DNA of 64,000 bases from Blastomussa wellsi. Taxonomy: Eukaryota > Cnidaria > Anthozoa > Scleractinia > Plerogyridae. Below the pieces are notes generated by a model. That model saw only the letters and a program-made list of their open reading frames with translations, had not been told where the DNA came from and did not search any database. The stretch spans positions 26,249,734 through 26,313,733 of the forward strand of contig OX393565.1 of assembly GCA_947652115.1 (NCBI GenBank). Direction: 5' to 3'. A program made the translations under genes and the position numbers. Shown here piece after piece: positions 23,346 to 34,890 of the stretch (its first letter is position 1; each line of letters begins with the position of its first letter).

Positions 23346-23564
23346 CTTGGTGAACTAAGGCATTGCCAAACTTTGCATCATAACATTTTTGGCTTTGACG
23401 CGATGGCAATGAAACTTTGGGAAAACTTTCTCCCATAATTCGGTAATATTATGATTAAACTTGATTGAACTGATGACAAGTATTTTGAATGTTATTGGAT
23501 TTTACTGGACCCACCTTTTTGAAAAAAAATCACACCCAAGAAAAAAATTTGCTGTTGTGTGTAG

Positions 23565-23886
23565 TTAAAGGGGAAGTATCACAGAGTTTGTCACGATTTT
23601 GGTCAGATTAGCTAAATTTAAACTTCTAACACCTCAGTCAATACTCAAATCGTTTCTAGGTCACTAATTTGGGATGCAATGGGAAAACTTGAAAACGTCG
23701 GCCCAACGTTTTCAAGTTGGCATCAATCTCAATCTTGGCCATCCACCCACAAAAACATCTATAAAGTTTCTATAAATTACGATAGTCTTTCAAAGGATTT
23801 TTTATCAGTATCATGCAGCTTCTATTAACCGAAAAGCGTCCCTTGGATTTTCAATGTGTTACTAGACCGAGACTGCCCCTTTAAAG
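23565..23886. mobile_element. MITE with TTAAAGGGG-type termini
   Basis: The left end TTAAAGGGGAAGTATCAC and right end GAGACTGCCCCTTTAAA are inverted repeats. The same terminal type bounds 51964-52322 (TAAAGGGGCACTGTC), so the two belong to one loose family. Confidence 0.7.
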
Positions 23887-24897
23887 TGCCATAACCCCAA
23901 AAAAAATTTCCGTCCAAAGAAATATTCATTTGGCATTTCCCTGATCGTAATGCCGAAAAAAGTTTTGCTTTCAGTTGAAACCGCGATTTTTTATGAATTT
24001 TCAAAGTCGTGAAACATCGCTCTTTTGAAAAACATGACCGAGTCAAAGAATCGGTCAAAAGGATCTGGGTCTAGTACATTTTGTGACGTCATTCCAGAAC
24101 TTTGCTTGCAAAAAAGCTTATCGCTCTCCTTGTGTTGAGTTTGTGGCTTTGTGAGCTTGAAAATGTGTTTAAAATTGTGAGTGCCGGTCAAGTTTTCACC
24201 AGTGTACACTAAACACTTCAACGAACAAGATTTCATGGTCAGGTTTGATCAATCTGCTAGTCTGCTGCAAAGAATTGTCATAGAATTCAAGGTAATATAT
24301 TCTTGCCGATTCGAGGTATTATCTTTGTTTAATTGTATCAAGCGATTCCTTTGAGAGTTACTGATTTGAACCAGACTGCATGTTAAACTTGCACAAGCGA
24401 ACGATTGACTCATTCCGCGGCACTTCACATTTGCTAATACTGATCTGGTGGATACTGGAGACTTTCAAACTTTTAAGAATGGCCGTGAAAATAATTAAGC
24501 CAAGTCACTGTATCATAATTTTCTTCAAACCTTTGGAGCGATTTGGTTTATAATTTAGCTGTTTGTGTGAAAGTCAGCCGGCCGTGTGAACGTCATTACC
24601 TGTAAAACTACACCACATCAACTAGCACTAACAAGATAGGGCTCACGAGTTTAGAATGTTCAAGAAATTTGCCGATAATCTTTCCCTACCTCATCTTCTA
24701 TATTACACTTTTCATCGCAAGTTGTGAGGAATTCTTTAAGCAAATAGTAAGTTTTTGAACGGTGGGTTGCGTGATATTTCTGTGAGCTCCGCTCAGGAAA
24801 AGGGATGCACATATCGATCAACTGAGTGAATAAAATCATCAGCACTCCCTGCAATCGCATAATATACATGTACATCTAAAAAAACGTATAAAAAGTT

Positions 24898-25190
24898 ATT
24901 TCAACTTTATCATTCGTGTGATATTTTCTATAATCGATGCTCTTCGACTATTAAAACAGGCCACGAACTCAAATTTCTGTTCGTGGGCGTAAAGAAGAAC
25001 CTGGAGAAGAAGCAAATTAACAAAGTTTCAAGAAAATAGTTGGTGCAGAAATGCGGAAATCCTATGGTCTCTAAAATTCAACTTTATCATTCCTGTGATA
25101 TTTTCTATAATCGATGCTCTTCGACTATTAAAACAGGCCACGAACTCAAATTTCTGTTCGTGGGCGTAAAGAAGAACCTGGAGAAGAAGC
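24898..25190. repeat. Direct duplication of about 115 bp
   Basis: The segment from about 24898 to 25015 recurs at 25078-25195 (offset about 180), including CCACGAACTCAAATTTCTG and the hairpin partner GTTCGTGG. The second copy runs into GCCGCCATATTGTTCATGTG, which is shared with the upstream regions of AFMID copies 2 and 3. Confidence 0.85.
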
Positions 25191-25494
25191 CGCCATATTG
25201 TTCATGTGCGCGCGCTAGTCACGCATAAAATTCTGCGCAGTAAGCTTTTATCTTAAAACCTTTATACATTAAAGCGTTTATAAGCTTTTAATAGCTACAA
25301 GTTGGACATGCACGCTTTGTTCTTCTCTCTTTCAAACGACAAAAGCTTAATCATTGACTGTGATCACATTGCGTCAGATTCGAGAGTACCTTCGTCTTAA
25401 TGTGGCAACAGCCTAGTGACAATTTGGCTACAAGTAAAAATTGACTACAAACTATTAAACTTCAGTATAAACATGGATATGTTGTTCTGCTTAC

Positions 25495-25760
25495 CTGTTA
25501 AGCCGAGTCTGTCGCGGTGCACTCATTCGGCACCCATTTTGTCCATAATCTTCAGCCAGGTAGAACGAGGAAAACTAAGGCGAGTCAAAGGCCCGAGGGG
25601 AAACGAAAACAGCAGCACTTTTTTGTGCTGATAAATGGCTGCGTTCGATGTAGACTGCGAACAAGTGTTCTGGTGAAATCCCTTGGGCCGTCGAAAATCG
25701 TCTCCCACGGGCGATGATCTCTGTCACAACGAGGCTGTTTTGCGAAAAGATCGGAGACAG
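25495..25760 (-). promoter_or_regulatory. Candidate non-coding 5' exon/promoter block of AFMID copy 1
   Basis: On the minus strand this block ends CAG|GTAAGC (exon end 25495), a strong splice donor, about 3 kb upstream of AFMID copy 1. A homologous block sits upstream of copy 3 at 34640-34890 on the same strand (shared CTTTGACTCGCCTTAGTT and GGCCCAAGGGATTTCACCA). Short ATGs in it stop quickly, so it would be 5' UTR. Co-duplication with the gene and the donor site are the evidence; no transcript is available. Confidence 0.4.
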
Positions 25761-26476
25761 TTACAGACCCATTTCAGAGGGTGTCAATGGGGTATAGCTC
25801 TGGTCATTCCATCCGCGCACGAAATTGGTCTTTAACTCCGTAATTTGTTTTGTCGTTTCTTCTGGTGGAAGCGATCCGAGATTTTATACTAGTAGCCCGA
25901 GGGGGGGAGGATCTCTTCTAAAAAAATTAAAACGAGTGCTCGTCGACAATTTTGAAACAATCTTTTTTTTGAGGGCGTGACCCATAATCTTTTTCACCCC
26001 TAAGAGGTACTGAATCAAAATAACAAATAAACTGGTGCTGTCATGATTGGTTTGAAGATAATACAGAAAATATGGTTTAGGTTCATGTCATTTTTCAGAA
26101 CAGTAACTTTAAAGGCCACTGGGACAACAACTCTAGTAGTAGTCATTTTAGGTTAAACCCCCTCCCCCCTCCTCCCACCCCCCCCCCCCACCAAGCATGG
26201 TTCCAGTTGAGGCTAAGTGTATCATTGCTTGGCCGTCAGTAAATAACAGTTCCATGGCAGTTCCAAGAAAGAACTACCGATATACAGTTCACAAGCAGCT
26301 TGAATTCTTTATCAATCTTCATACAATAATCAAACCTAAATTTAAAAATTTTATTAAGCCCTGTAACAGAAGCTTCGGGGCCTTTCAACAAAAGTGAGGA
26401 GCAGACCCAGTGAACACAGCCCTAGATCCTAGTGAGATCCCCTCCTGTACACTCTACATGTACGAGGGTGTCAATG

Positions 26477-26918
26477 TATACCTGCCAACTCTCACGCCTT
26501 AGGCGAGTCTCACGCCTGTGAGCTGAAAACTTTGATCTCAGGCCAACGAACCAAATTCTCACGCCTGTATGGAAAATGTGAGCTGCGATAGCTCTAAATA
26601 ACACATTTAAAAATATAAGCAACTCCAAACAATGCGAGAAACGAAAATTTTCTGTAAAATGAATAAATGACAATTCTTTTCCTCGCGATTTCCGATTTTT
26701 GAAAGCAGACACTGAGGACGAGTCGCTGGGACACAAATCTCGTTTCCCGAGGCCGCGATCTTTTTGGTCTGCGGGATATCATCGGAAACCTTCAAACGTC
26801 GGAAATCTTCGTCCATATTCGGAAATTTTACGGAAATCATCGTGACATCTTCGGAAATCCAGGTTCCTCCAGGGTGACAGGTCTCACGCCTTTGGATAAG
26901 AACATGTTGGCAGGTATA
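26477..26918. mobile_element. DNA element with 13-bp perfect terminal inverted repeats
   Basis: Bounded by TATACCTGCCAAC (26477-26489) and GTTGGCAGGTATA (26906-26918). TCAATG directly flanks both sides, consistent with a 6-bp target duplication. The internal sequence is rich in TCTCACGCC and CGGAAATCTTC motifs, with no convincing protein. An apparently unoccupied related target string occurs at 25778-25796. Confidence 0.8.
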
Positions 26919-27261
26919 TCAATGGGGTATGGCGCTAATTAGCTAAAAATAGGCCATTTAGTCAGTATGCTGTTAGCAAAAATGGGCTTGAGCAGTGAAT
27001 GGCCTCCTTGTGCCAAGTAGACAATGAGTAGTCACTCATTTTTCCTTTGTTTGTCAAGCATGAAGCAACATGAGATGTACAACCCTTCAAAGAAGTGGCG
27101 AGGAAAGCTTGAATAAAGTACCTAAATCACAGGCTCCGGAAAAGTCACAAAATATGACAGAATACTAGGGTCAAACAAGTCATGTACGATAACAAAAAAC
27201 ATCTTTACGGTTAACCCCATTGACAACCTCATGTACCCTAATGACTGTAGAACATCTACAA

Positions 27262-27540
27262 ATCAGTCAATCAATCAATCTTTAATAATCACTCATACAG
27301 GCTTTTCAGCAACTATTTACATTTGGTAAACAATTTATAAAAACAAGCAAATAATATAACAAGGTAAATGCTATGGGAACCATACAAAAACTAATTAATG
27401 TGCCTCTCTTAGAAAGCCTTTCAAAGAATGTTTCAAACACTTAACTGAGGGCAGGTTCACCAGGACGCTACTCAAGGAATTCAATAGTGAAACCGCTCTG
27501 TAGGTAAAATTTCGCTGACCAGTCGCAGACCTATAAAAGG
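27262..27540 (-). mobile_element. 3' remnant of a non-LTR retrotransposon (LINE)
   Basis: On the minus strand 27395-27540 encodes FYRSATGQRNFTYRAVSLLN and then a SVKCLKHSLKGFL end and stop. This is the typical C-terminus of CR1/L2-type reverse transcriptase proteins. A 3' UTR and a short (ATTG)n tail at about 27262-27285 follow. Everything 5' of this is lost. Confidence 0.65.
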
Positions 27541-28923
27541 AATCTGAAACCCACTATTTCCAGGATTGGATGTATATACCAGTATTCTCATATTGTTCTT
27601 ATCCTTTTTCACATTGCTCAATATTTCACACAATTATGTCTCTTTTGGTGGGGTCAATTTGCAGGGGTGGATCCGGGGTGGATTGGGTGGCTAGCCACCC
27701 CCCTTTAGAAAAGCCCACCAAAAAATACATAATATAAAACATAAAAGGAAAATGACATTCTAAAATTCCATGACTTTCCAGGTTTTCCATGACCTGTACG
27801 AACCCTGTAATTTACCAGAATGCAGTGTTCCATTGAAAAGTTTTTCTCAAAGGTTGACTTAATAAGGTATTTCTATTAGCTTCTATGTCTTCTATTTTGT
27901 GGCATTTCAAGAGTTTATCACAGTCTCCAATCCATCCTTCCTAAATCGCCCAATTTTGGCACAAACATAGGACAACTTATAATATAATAATGTATAGTTT
28001 GGTGGCCCAATTGGTATCAGCTTGCCCGCATTAAAAAATTCTGGATCTGCGCCTGAATTTGTGATGCCTATCTTCACAAAATTGTTAATAATCCATGAGG
28101 CCCTGTTAGGGTAAATTTACACAGGCGAAACCGCTCTGAAACGGTGACATGAATGAGCTGAAATGACGACGAACGACAAGCCACCCACGCAAAATTATGA
28201 CAGCGACATGTGAACCTTCCGAAATTGCGACGTGGAAAGGTTTGAAATTCAGACGGGGGACATAAAGACCCCCCCCAAACAGGGCCTCATCCATCAGAGA
28301 AAATCGTAAATGTGAAGGAGGGTTGGATACAGAGTCTTAATAGGCATAAATATTCACAATTGTCTTTCTCCGATTACTCCTAAGTGTCTGTTTCAGTAGA
28401 CCATTTTCGCATTCTCAATATTAGACTGAACCGGAGAGGGGAATTTAATCAAACATGTCTTTATGTCATTTTTTTGAAATGATTCCCTGCATTAGCCTCC
28501 ATCGCAAGCTCGTTCCTGAGTCCAATACCATGAATACAAAAATGGTCATTTGAGAAAATATATCAAACACTGAAGCCAGTGTTTCATCACTATCCAAACA
28601 TCTCAACTTTTGTCAAAAATACTTTGCTCCACAGCAACAACTTTACCCTCTACTAATTGGGGACACTTAAAATCTAGATATTAGATCTAGACAAGATTGG
28701 TTCCACTCAAAAGACCCAAGAAATTTGACTAAAATTTTGCGAGACCCTTTTAATTTTTCAAGGATGGTTCACCACCCCTAGAGTTTAATCCTGGACATAA
28801 TCCTATCAAATCCTACTATGTTTAAGATACAGTAAAATCCTTTAGAAAAGGGCAATTGAAAATGAAGCAAACACATGATTGAAATCAAAGGTTTGGGTTT
28901 GGTAGGTTTCTGACTCTCTTGTT

Positions 28924-29946
28924 CTATCCTTGTGCCTCTCCTGCAACTTTTAAAATCTCTTTGCACAGGCGATCCTCTGGATCCACCATGTTTTCAATTA
29001 TATTAAAGTGATCTACTCCTGGCAAGATAATAAAAGAACTCTGCACACCATGGCTTTTCAATATCTCAGCAAATTCTTTAGACTGCCGAATAAACTCTGG
29101 GGACCCATGCTCCTCAACCACAACCATAACAGGACAGCGAATTGTCGGTGGCATCTTCACCACAATTCTTTGAGGACTGACTCTTGCAGCAGATTCTCCA
29201 TCCAGGTTTAACACGTCATTGACATTAGTGCCAACCAAAGGTATTAAATCAAAAACTCCAGAGATAAGAAACATACCATGAACTGCTTGGGGAACTGAGG
29301 AATCCTCGCTCCAATCAGCAACCATCATCATTGCGCACAAATGTGCTCCGGCAGAATGGCCACACAGAAACAGTTTTGATTTTGGAAATTTGTTAGCTGT
29401 GTACTTCACTGCAGCTTGGATTTCGGCCACAATCTCATCCAAGCTGGCATCTGGTGCTAGGTTGTAACCTGCAATTGCAGCAATAAACCCAGCTTGTGTC
29501 CAGAAATTACTAACAAAGCTGTATATCTTCCTGCTGCCAATTTTCCAGTATCCTCCATGAATGAACAGCAGAATGGGTGTGGCGTTGTCTTTGTATTTGT
29601 ACCCAGCAGGATTATCATTTATTGCCATAGGATAAAATATATCCATCTTGGCTTTCTTCTTGCCATAACACATGCTTAGTTCACTATTTGAACCTTGCTG
29701 AGTAGTTTTACTATACTCAGCACACAATTTCTGATGATGTTCCACTACCTGTACGGCATTCATACGCTTGTTCCAGCTACTGGGAGAATAATAATGTTCC
29801 AGCCACTCCCTTGATTTCCCTTCCATTTCTTTAATTTCCTTTTCGGATTTCCTATATCCACCAAAACGTGATCTTTTACCAGTCTCTATTTTGATTAAAA
29901 ACAACAACAGAAAGTAGAACATTTTGAGCATGTGGAACAATGTCAA
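28924..29946 (-). CDS. AFMID: Kynurenine-formamidase-like alpha/beta hydrolase, copy 2
   Basis: Open frame of 340 residues. The core from MEGK (29826, residue 41) is about 300 residues and collinear with copy 1. It keeps HGGYW and the normal nucleophile elbow GHSAGAHL, SGVFDLIPLVGTNVND, and His in GVDHFNIIENMV. The Asp expected in the HDSPEF-type motif is Gly (EEHGSPEF), as in the other copies. The first 40 residues (MFYFLLLFLI) resemble a signal anchor, but the DNA there is a pyrimidine-rich tract ending in AAAATAG, so it may be an intron 3' end with translation starting in a 5' exon or at MEGK. No internal introns. Flanks are homologous to copy 1, indicating DNA-level duplication. Confidence 0.85.
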   Translation of the reverse strand: MTLFHMLKMFYFLLLFLIKIETGKRSRFGGYRKSEKEIKEMEGKSREWLEHYYSPSSWNKRMNAVQVVEHHQKLCAEYSKTTQQGSNSELSMCYGKKKAKMDIFYPMAINDNPAGYKYKDNATPILLFIHGGYWKIGSRKIYSFVSNFWTQAGFIAAIAGYNLAPDASLDEIVAEIQAAVKYTANKFPKSKLFLCGHSAGAHLCAMMMVADWSEDSSVPQAVHGMFLISGVFDLIPLVGTNVNDVLNLDGESAARVSPQRIVVKMPPTIRCPVMVVVEEHGSPEFIRQSKEFAEILKSHGVQSSFIILPGVDHFNIIENMVDPEDRLCKEILKVAGEAQG

Positions 29947-31300
29947 ATATATACCTTACGAAAAAATCAGTTTCAAACGGAAATGTCTTCAAGTTTCTCA
30001 AGTCATTGTTTTCCTTACAAAAAATTATTTATATTATTTTTTTTAATTTAAAGTGTTCTCATGGGCTCGATAAGGATGAGTGAGTGAGTGATGTAATATT
30101 TCGTCCAAAATTGTGCAATAAAAATGTAGGACCCCTTGTAAGAAAGTGGTGATTTATCTGCCTCACAAGCCAGGTTGAAAAGAAAAAAACCGCCATTTTG
30201 TTGACATGAGTGTGCTAATTGCACGTAAAATTCTGCACAGTAAAGGCTGCATAGTGAAATACTAAGGAATCACCTTAACAAATAACCACACCTAGAATAC
30301 AATTCAATAAAGAACTGGAGATCTCTTGGCTTGTGGAGAGCTCCTTTTACTGAAAGTACCAGCTAAATAATTATTAAACCACAATAAAGAATGATTACAT
30401 TGGGACAAATGAACATAAATTTGTTGATTAAATCTGTTTGCAGTGCTATGCTCCTGAACATTATACCACCAAGGGAAGATTTTTTATAAGCTTTTCTCAA
30501 ACTCATAAATAATTCATCAATTTAAAACAAGGGAAATCAGAGCCACAACCATAGTTTGAAAATGTGATCTTAGAGTCTTTCCCGCAAAACCGTGAGCACC
30601 AGAAATGTTTATGGAATGTTATTGTGTTACAAAGAAAGAGCCAATCACGTGTGAGAAAACTAAACTGCAAACACCAACAGTAATTAGTTTGTGGTTTTGA
30701 GGTTTGTTCGCGTGTCCTGAACTTTGCTGCGATTGGTCACTACACAATAAACATTCCACAAATTTTTCTGGTGTTCACAGTTTTATGGGAAAGACTGTAA
30801 TTAGCCTAGATTTTTACGATTTTATTTACGTCGTTTTCTGCGTAGTTTGAGAAGATATATCAAACACTTGAGAGACTGTCTTGTCACATTTCCAAATACC
30901 TCAAAGTTTGTCAAAGATACTCTGCTGCACATCGTATTTTCAGCTCTCTTCTTGGGGTTTAGAAATGTGACGAAACACTGTCTCTCCTGATTGATATATT
31001 ACTTGAAAACTTTTGGCAACTTCTATTGCCCTCCGTTTTAAAGTGGTCAATCAAAATGTAGCAAATTGCTGTTCATTAACGTTTTCAGGTTGAGACTTGT
31101 AAAATATTTCCCACAAGGGTGAATGGTGAATATCTGAGAATTTTGCATCTCTGCCTTGAACGGTTCCCATGTTTGGATTGGTCGCCAAAAATTTTGTCAG
31201 GCTTCTTAATTCCAATATTTTCTTAAATTGGAAATTCACTGTGATGATCATTTCTCACTTTCATCTAAATCCGCAGTTCACATATGAATTATTTCATATA
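28940..31300. repeat. Near-identical 2.36-kb segment, left copy
   Basis: 28940-31300 matches 31501-33855 almost base for base, with scattered substitutions and a few small indels (offset 2561 at one end, 2555 at the other). The left copy stops at the N gap and the right copy starts at it. Non-coding parts include a GTGAGTGAGTGATG stretch near 30085 and a shared 30180-30245 motif also found near 25190. Confidence 0.95.
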
Positions 31301-31500
31301 NNNNNNNNNNNNNNNNNNNNNNNNNNNNNNNNNNNNNNNNNNNNNNNNNNNNNNNNNNNNNNNNNNNNNNNNNNNNNNNNNNNNNNNNNNNNNNNNNNNN
31401 NNNNNNNNNNNNNNNNNNNNNNNNNNNNNNNNNNNNNNNNNNNNNNNNNNNNNNNNNNNNNNNNNNNNNNNNNNNNNNNNNNNNNNNNNNNNNNNNNNNN
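31301..31500. other. Assembly gap (200 N)
   Basis: Exactly 200 undetermined bases. Reading frames spanning it are meaningless. It removes the last few codons of AFMID copy 3. Confidence 1.
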
Positions 31501-32507
31501 CCTGCAACTTTTAAAATCTCTTTGCACAGGCGATCCTCTGGATCCACCATGTTTTCAATTATATTAAAGTGATCTACTCCTGGCAAGATAATAAAAGAAC
31601 TCTGCACACCATGGCTTTTCAATATCTCAGCAAATTCTTTAGACTGCCGAATAAACTCTGGGGACCCATGCTCCTCAACCACAACCATAACAGGACAGCG
31701 AATTGTCGGTGGCATCTTCACCACAATTCTTTGAGGACTGACTCTTGCAGCAGATTCTCCATCCAGGTTTAACACGTCATTGACATTAGTGCCAACCAAA
31801 GGTATTAAATCAAAAACTCCAGAGATAAGAAACATACCATGAACTGCTTGGGGAACTGAGGAATCCTCGCTCCAATCAGCAACCATCATCATTGCGCACA
31901 AATGTGCTCCGGCAGAATGGCCACACAGAAACAGTTTTGATTTTGGAAATTTGTTAGCTGTGTACTTCACTGCAGCTTGGATTTCGGCCACAATCTCATC
32001 CAAGCTGGCATCTGGTGCTAGATTGTAACCTGCAATTGCAGCAATAAACCCAGCTCGTGTCCAGAAATTACTAACAAAGTTGTATATCTTCCTGCTGCCA
32101 ATTTTCCAGTATCCTCCATGAATGAACAGCAGAATGGGTGTGGCACTGTCTTTGTATTTGTACCCAGCAGGATTATCATTTATTGCCGTAGGATAAAATA
32201 TATCCATCTTGGCTTTCTTCTTGCCATAACATATGCTTAGTTCACTATTTGAACCTTGCTGAGTAGTTTCACTATACTCAGCACACAATTTCTGATGATG
32301 TTCCACTACTTGTACGGCATTCATACGCTTGTTCCAGCTACTGGGAGAATAATAATGCTCCAGCCCCTCCCTTGATTTTCCTTCCATTTCTTTAATTTCC
32401 TTTTCGGATTTCCTATATCCACCAAAACGTGATCTTTTACCAGTCTCTATTTTGATTAAAAACAACAACAGAAAGTAGAACATTTTGAGCATGTGGAACA
32501 ATGTCAA
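31501..32507 (-). CDS. AFMID: Kynurenine-formamidase-like alpha/beta hydrolase, copy 3 (3' end in gap)
   Basis: Same protein as copy 2 with seven visible residue differences, all in the N-terminal half (for example REG for REW, KIYNF for KIYSF, FWTR for FWTQ). The C-terminal part visible here is identical. Elbow GHSAGAHL is intact; EEHGSPEF again has Gly for Asp. MEGK is at 32387; the same intron-like leader precedes it. The frame enters the gap after EILKVA, so only about five codons and the stop are missing. Either a very recent tandem gene or the other allele of copy 2 placed in series. Confidence 0.83.
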
Positions 32508-33855
32508 ATATATACCTTACGAAAAAATCACTTTCAAACGGAAATGTCTTCAAGTTTCTCAAGTCATTGTTTTCCTTACAAAAAATTATTTATATTATTT
32601 TTTTTAATTTAAAGTGTTCTCATGGGCTTGATGAGGATGAGTGAGTGAGTGATGTAATATTTCGTCCAAAATTGTGCAATAAAAATGTAGGGCCCCTTGT
32701 AAGAAAGTGGTGATTTATCTCGCTCACAAGCCAGGTTGAAAAGAAAAAAACCGCCATTTTGTTGACATGAGTGCGCTAATTGCACGTAAAATTCTGCACA
32801 GTAAAGGATGCGTAGTGAAATACTAAGGAATCACCTTAACAAATAACCACACCTAGAATACAAATTATTCAATGAAGAACTGGAGATCTCTTGGCTTGTT
32901 GAGAGCTCCTTTTACTGAAAGTACCAGCTAAATAATTGTTAAACCATAATAAAGAATGATTACATTGGGACAAATGAACATAAATTTGTTGATTAAATCT
33001 GTTTGCCGTGCTATGCTCCTTAACATTATACCACCAAGGGAAGATTTTTTATAAGTTTTTCTCAAACTCAAAAATAATTCATCAATTTAAAACAAGGGAA
33101 ATCAGAGCCACGACCATAGTTTGAAAATGTGATCTTACAGTCTTTCCCGTAAAACCGTGAGTACCAGAAATGTTTATGGAATGTTATTGTGTTACAAAGA
33201 AAGAGCCAATCACATGTGAGAAAACTAAACCGCAAACACCAACGGTAATTAGTTTGTGGTTTTGAGGTTTGTTCGCGTGTCCTGAACTTTGCTGCGATTG
33301 GTCACTACACAATAAACATTCCACAAATTTTTCTGGTGTTCACGGCTTTACGGGAAAGACTGTAATTAGCCTAGATTTTTACGATTTTATGTACGTCGTT
33401 TTCCGCGTAGTTTGAGAAGATATATCAAACACTTGAGAGACTGTTTTGTCACATTTCCAAATACCTCAAAGTTTGTCAAAGATACTCTGCTGCACATTGT
33501 ATTTTCAGCTCTCTTCTTGGGGTTTAGAAATGTGATGAAACACTGTCTCTCCTGATTGATATATTACTTGAAAACTTTTGGCAACTTCTATTGCTCTCCA
33601 TTTTAAAGTGGTCAGTCAAAATGTAGCAAATTGCTGTTGGTTAACGTTTTCAGGTTGAGACTTGTAAAATATTTCCCACAAGGGTGAATGGTGAATTTTG
33701 CATCTCTGCCTTGAACGGTTCCCATGTTTGGATTGGTCGCCAAAAATTTTTTCAGGCTTCTTAATTCCAATATTTTCTTAAATTGGAAATTCACTGTGAT
33801 GATCATTTCTCACTTTCATCTAAATCCGCAGTTCACATATGAATTATTTCATATA
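31501..33855. repeat. Near-identical 2.36-kb segment, right copy
   Basis: Right-hand partner of 28940-31300. After 33855 (GAATTATTTCATATA) the sequence continues into DNA not present next to the left copy, because the left copy ends at the gap. Confidence 0.95.
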
Positions 33856-34253
33856 CTTTGCGGCCCTCGCGCCAATGATACTACGCAGGCGCAAATAAAT
33901 AATATTCCCTCAAAAAGTCATTTTATTCCCTGAAAATTGGCGAATAAAAATTCATGATCATGATGAAAAAGATGTCAGGAGAAAGTTGCCAAGGTGTACA
34001 CCCACCAGACCACAATAACGAAGTTGTATTCTTTAATCGATCACCGTTTAATGGCACCCAGACGTATCATGTGTAATCGGTTGTAGAAATAAACTTCCCT
34101 CTTGGCCAAAAACATATTCAATGCGTGAACCTAGTAAGTTACCCTTAAAATTTAGCAAACCTAAAAATAATAGTTTGCTAATGAAGAAAAACACCAAAGT
34201 GGGGGTACAAAACCAAAAAGGCCGGAACAAGGATGGCCGAGTCTGGCGCGGTA

Positions 34254-34627
34254 CACAGGGAGCCCTCACATCCGTGTAGAATTTAGGATATGAATGAAAG
34301 ATTAACCTACCTTTATCGCGTGTCTGTTGTGTTTGGTGGCCATTTTGAATTTTTAATATTCGCGCGGTCTACTAGTGCGAGGTCTGGAGCCGCTCGGAGC
34401 GTCCTCGGAACTCTAAGAAAATGACACAAGAGTCTGGAACCGAAATAAAGGAAATCGCTCGGAGCCGCCGCTCGGAGCGTCCTCGGAACTCTATTATCCT
34501 CGGTGAGCGATCGGCTCCTTCCGAGGATTTGCGATATTCTTCATTTCGGTTCTAGACCTCGACATAGCAGACCGCGCGGTATTAAAAATATATTCTAAAT
34601 TCTACACGGATGTGGGGGCTCCCTGTG
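34254..34627. mobile_element. 374-bp palindromic MITE with GCGGTA target duplication
   Basis: Ends CACAGGGAGCCCTCACATCC and its imperfect reverse complement; inner arms also pair (CCGCGCGGTCTACTA, GCTCGGAGC, CCTCGGA repeats). GCGGTA occurs at 34248-34253 and 34628-34633. Removing the element joins sequence that aligns with the uninterrupted AFMID copy 1 upstream block near 25505-25530. Confidence 0.85.
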
Positions 34628-34639
34628 GCGGTACTCACA

Positions 34640-34890
34640 TTTGGGTGCCATCTTGTTCGTCATCTTCAGTACAGTTCACAGAGGAAGGAAAAGAACGAGG
34701 AGAACTAAGGCGAGTCAAAGTCGCTTGATTTTTTTGGCGAAATCCTCCTGGCCATGGTGAAATCCCTTGGGCCGTTCAAAACCTCTAGAAAAGCCCCTGA
34801 TCCTCAGGCTGGTTCAAATCGTCTTTCGCGGACGCTCATCGCTGTGACAATGAGGCCGTTTTGCGAAAAGGTCGAAGACAGGTATATCCG
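34640..34890 (-). promoter_or_regulatory. Candidate 5' block upstream of AFMID copy 3
   Basis: Homologous to 25495-25760, on the same strand and likewise upstream of an AFMID copy. The presumed donor end has been separated by the MITE at 34254. Read on the minus strand it has short ATGs (ATGACGAACAAGATGGC) but no long frame. Confidence 0.35.

Noticed and set aside
31278..31567. Reading frames across the N gap
   Set aside because: They consist mostly of undetermined residues.
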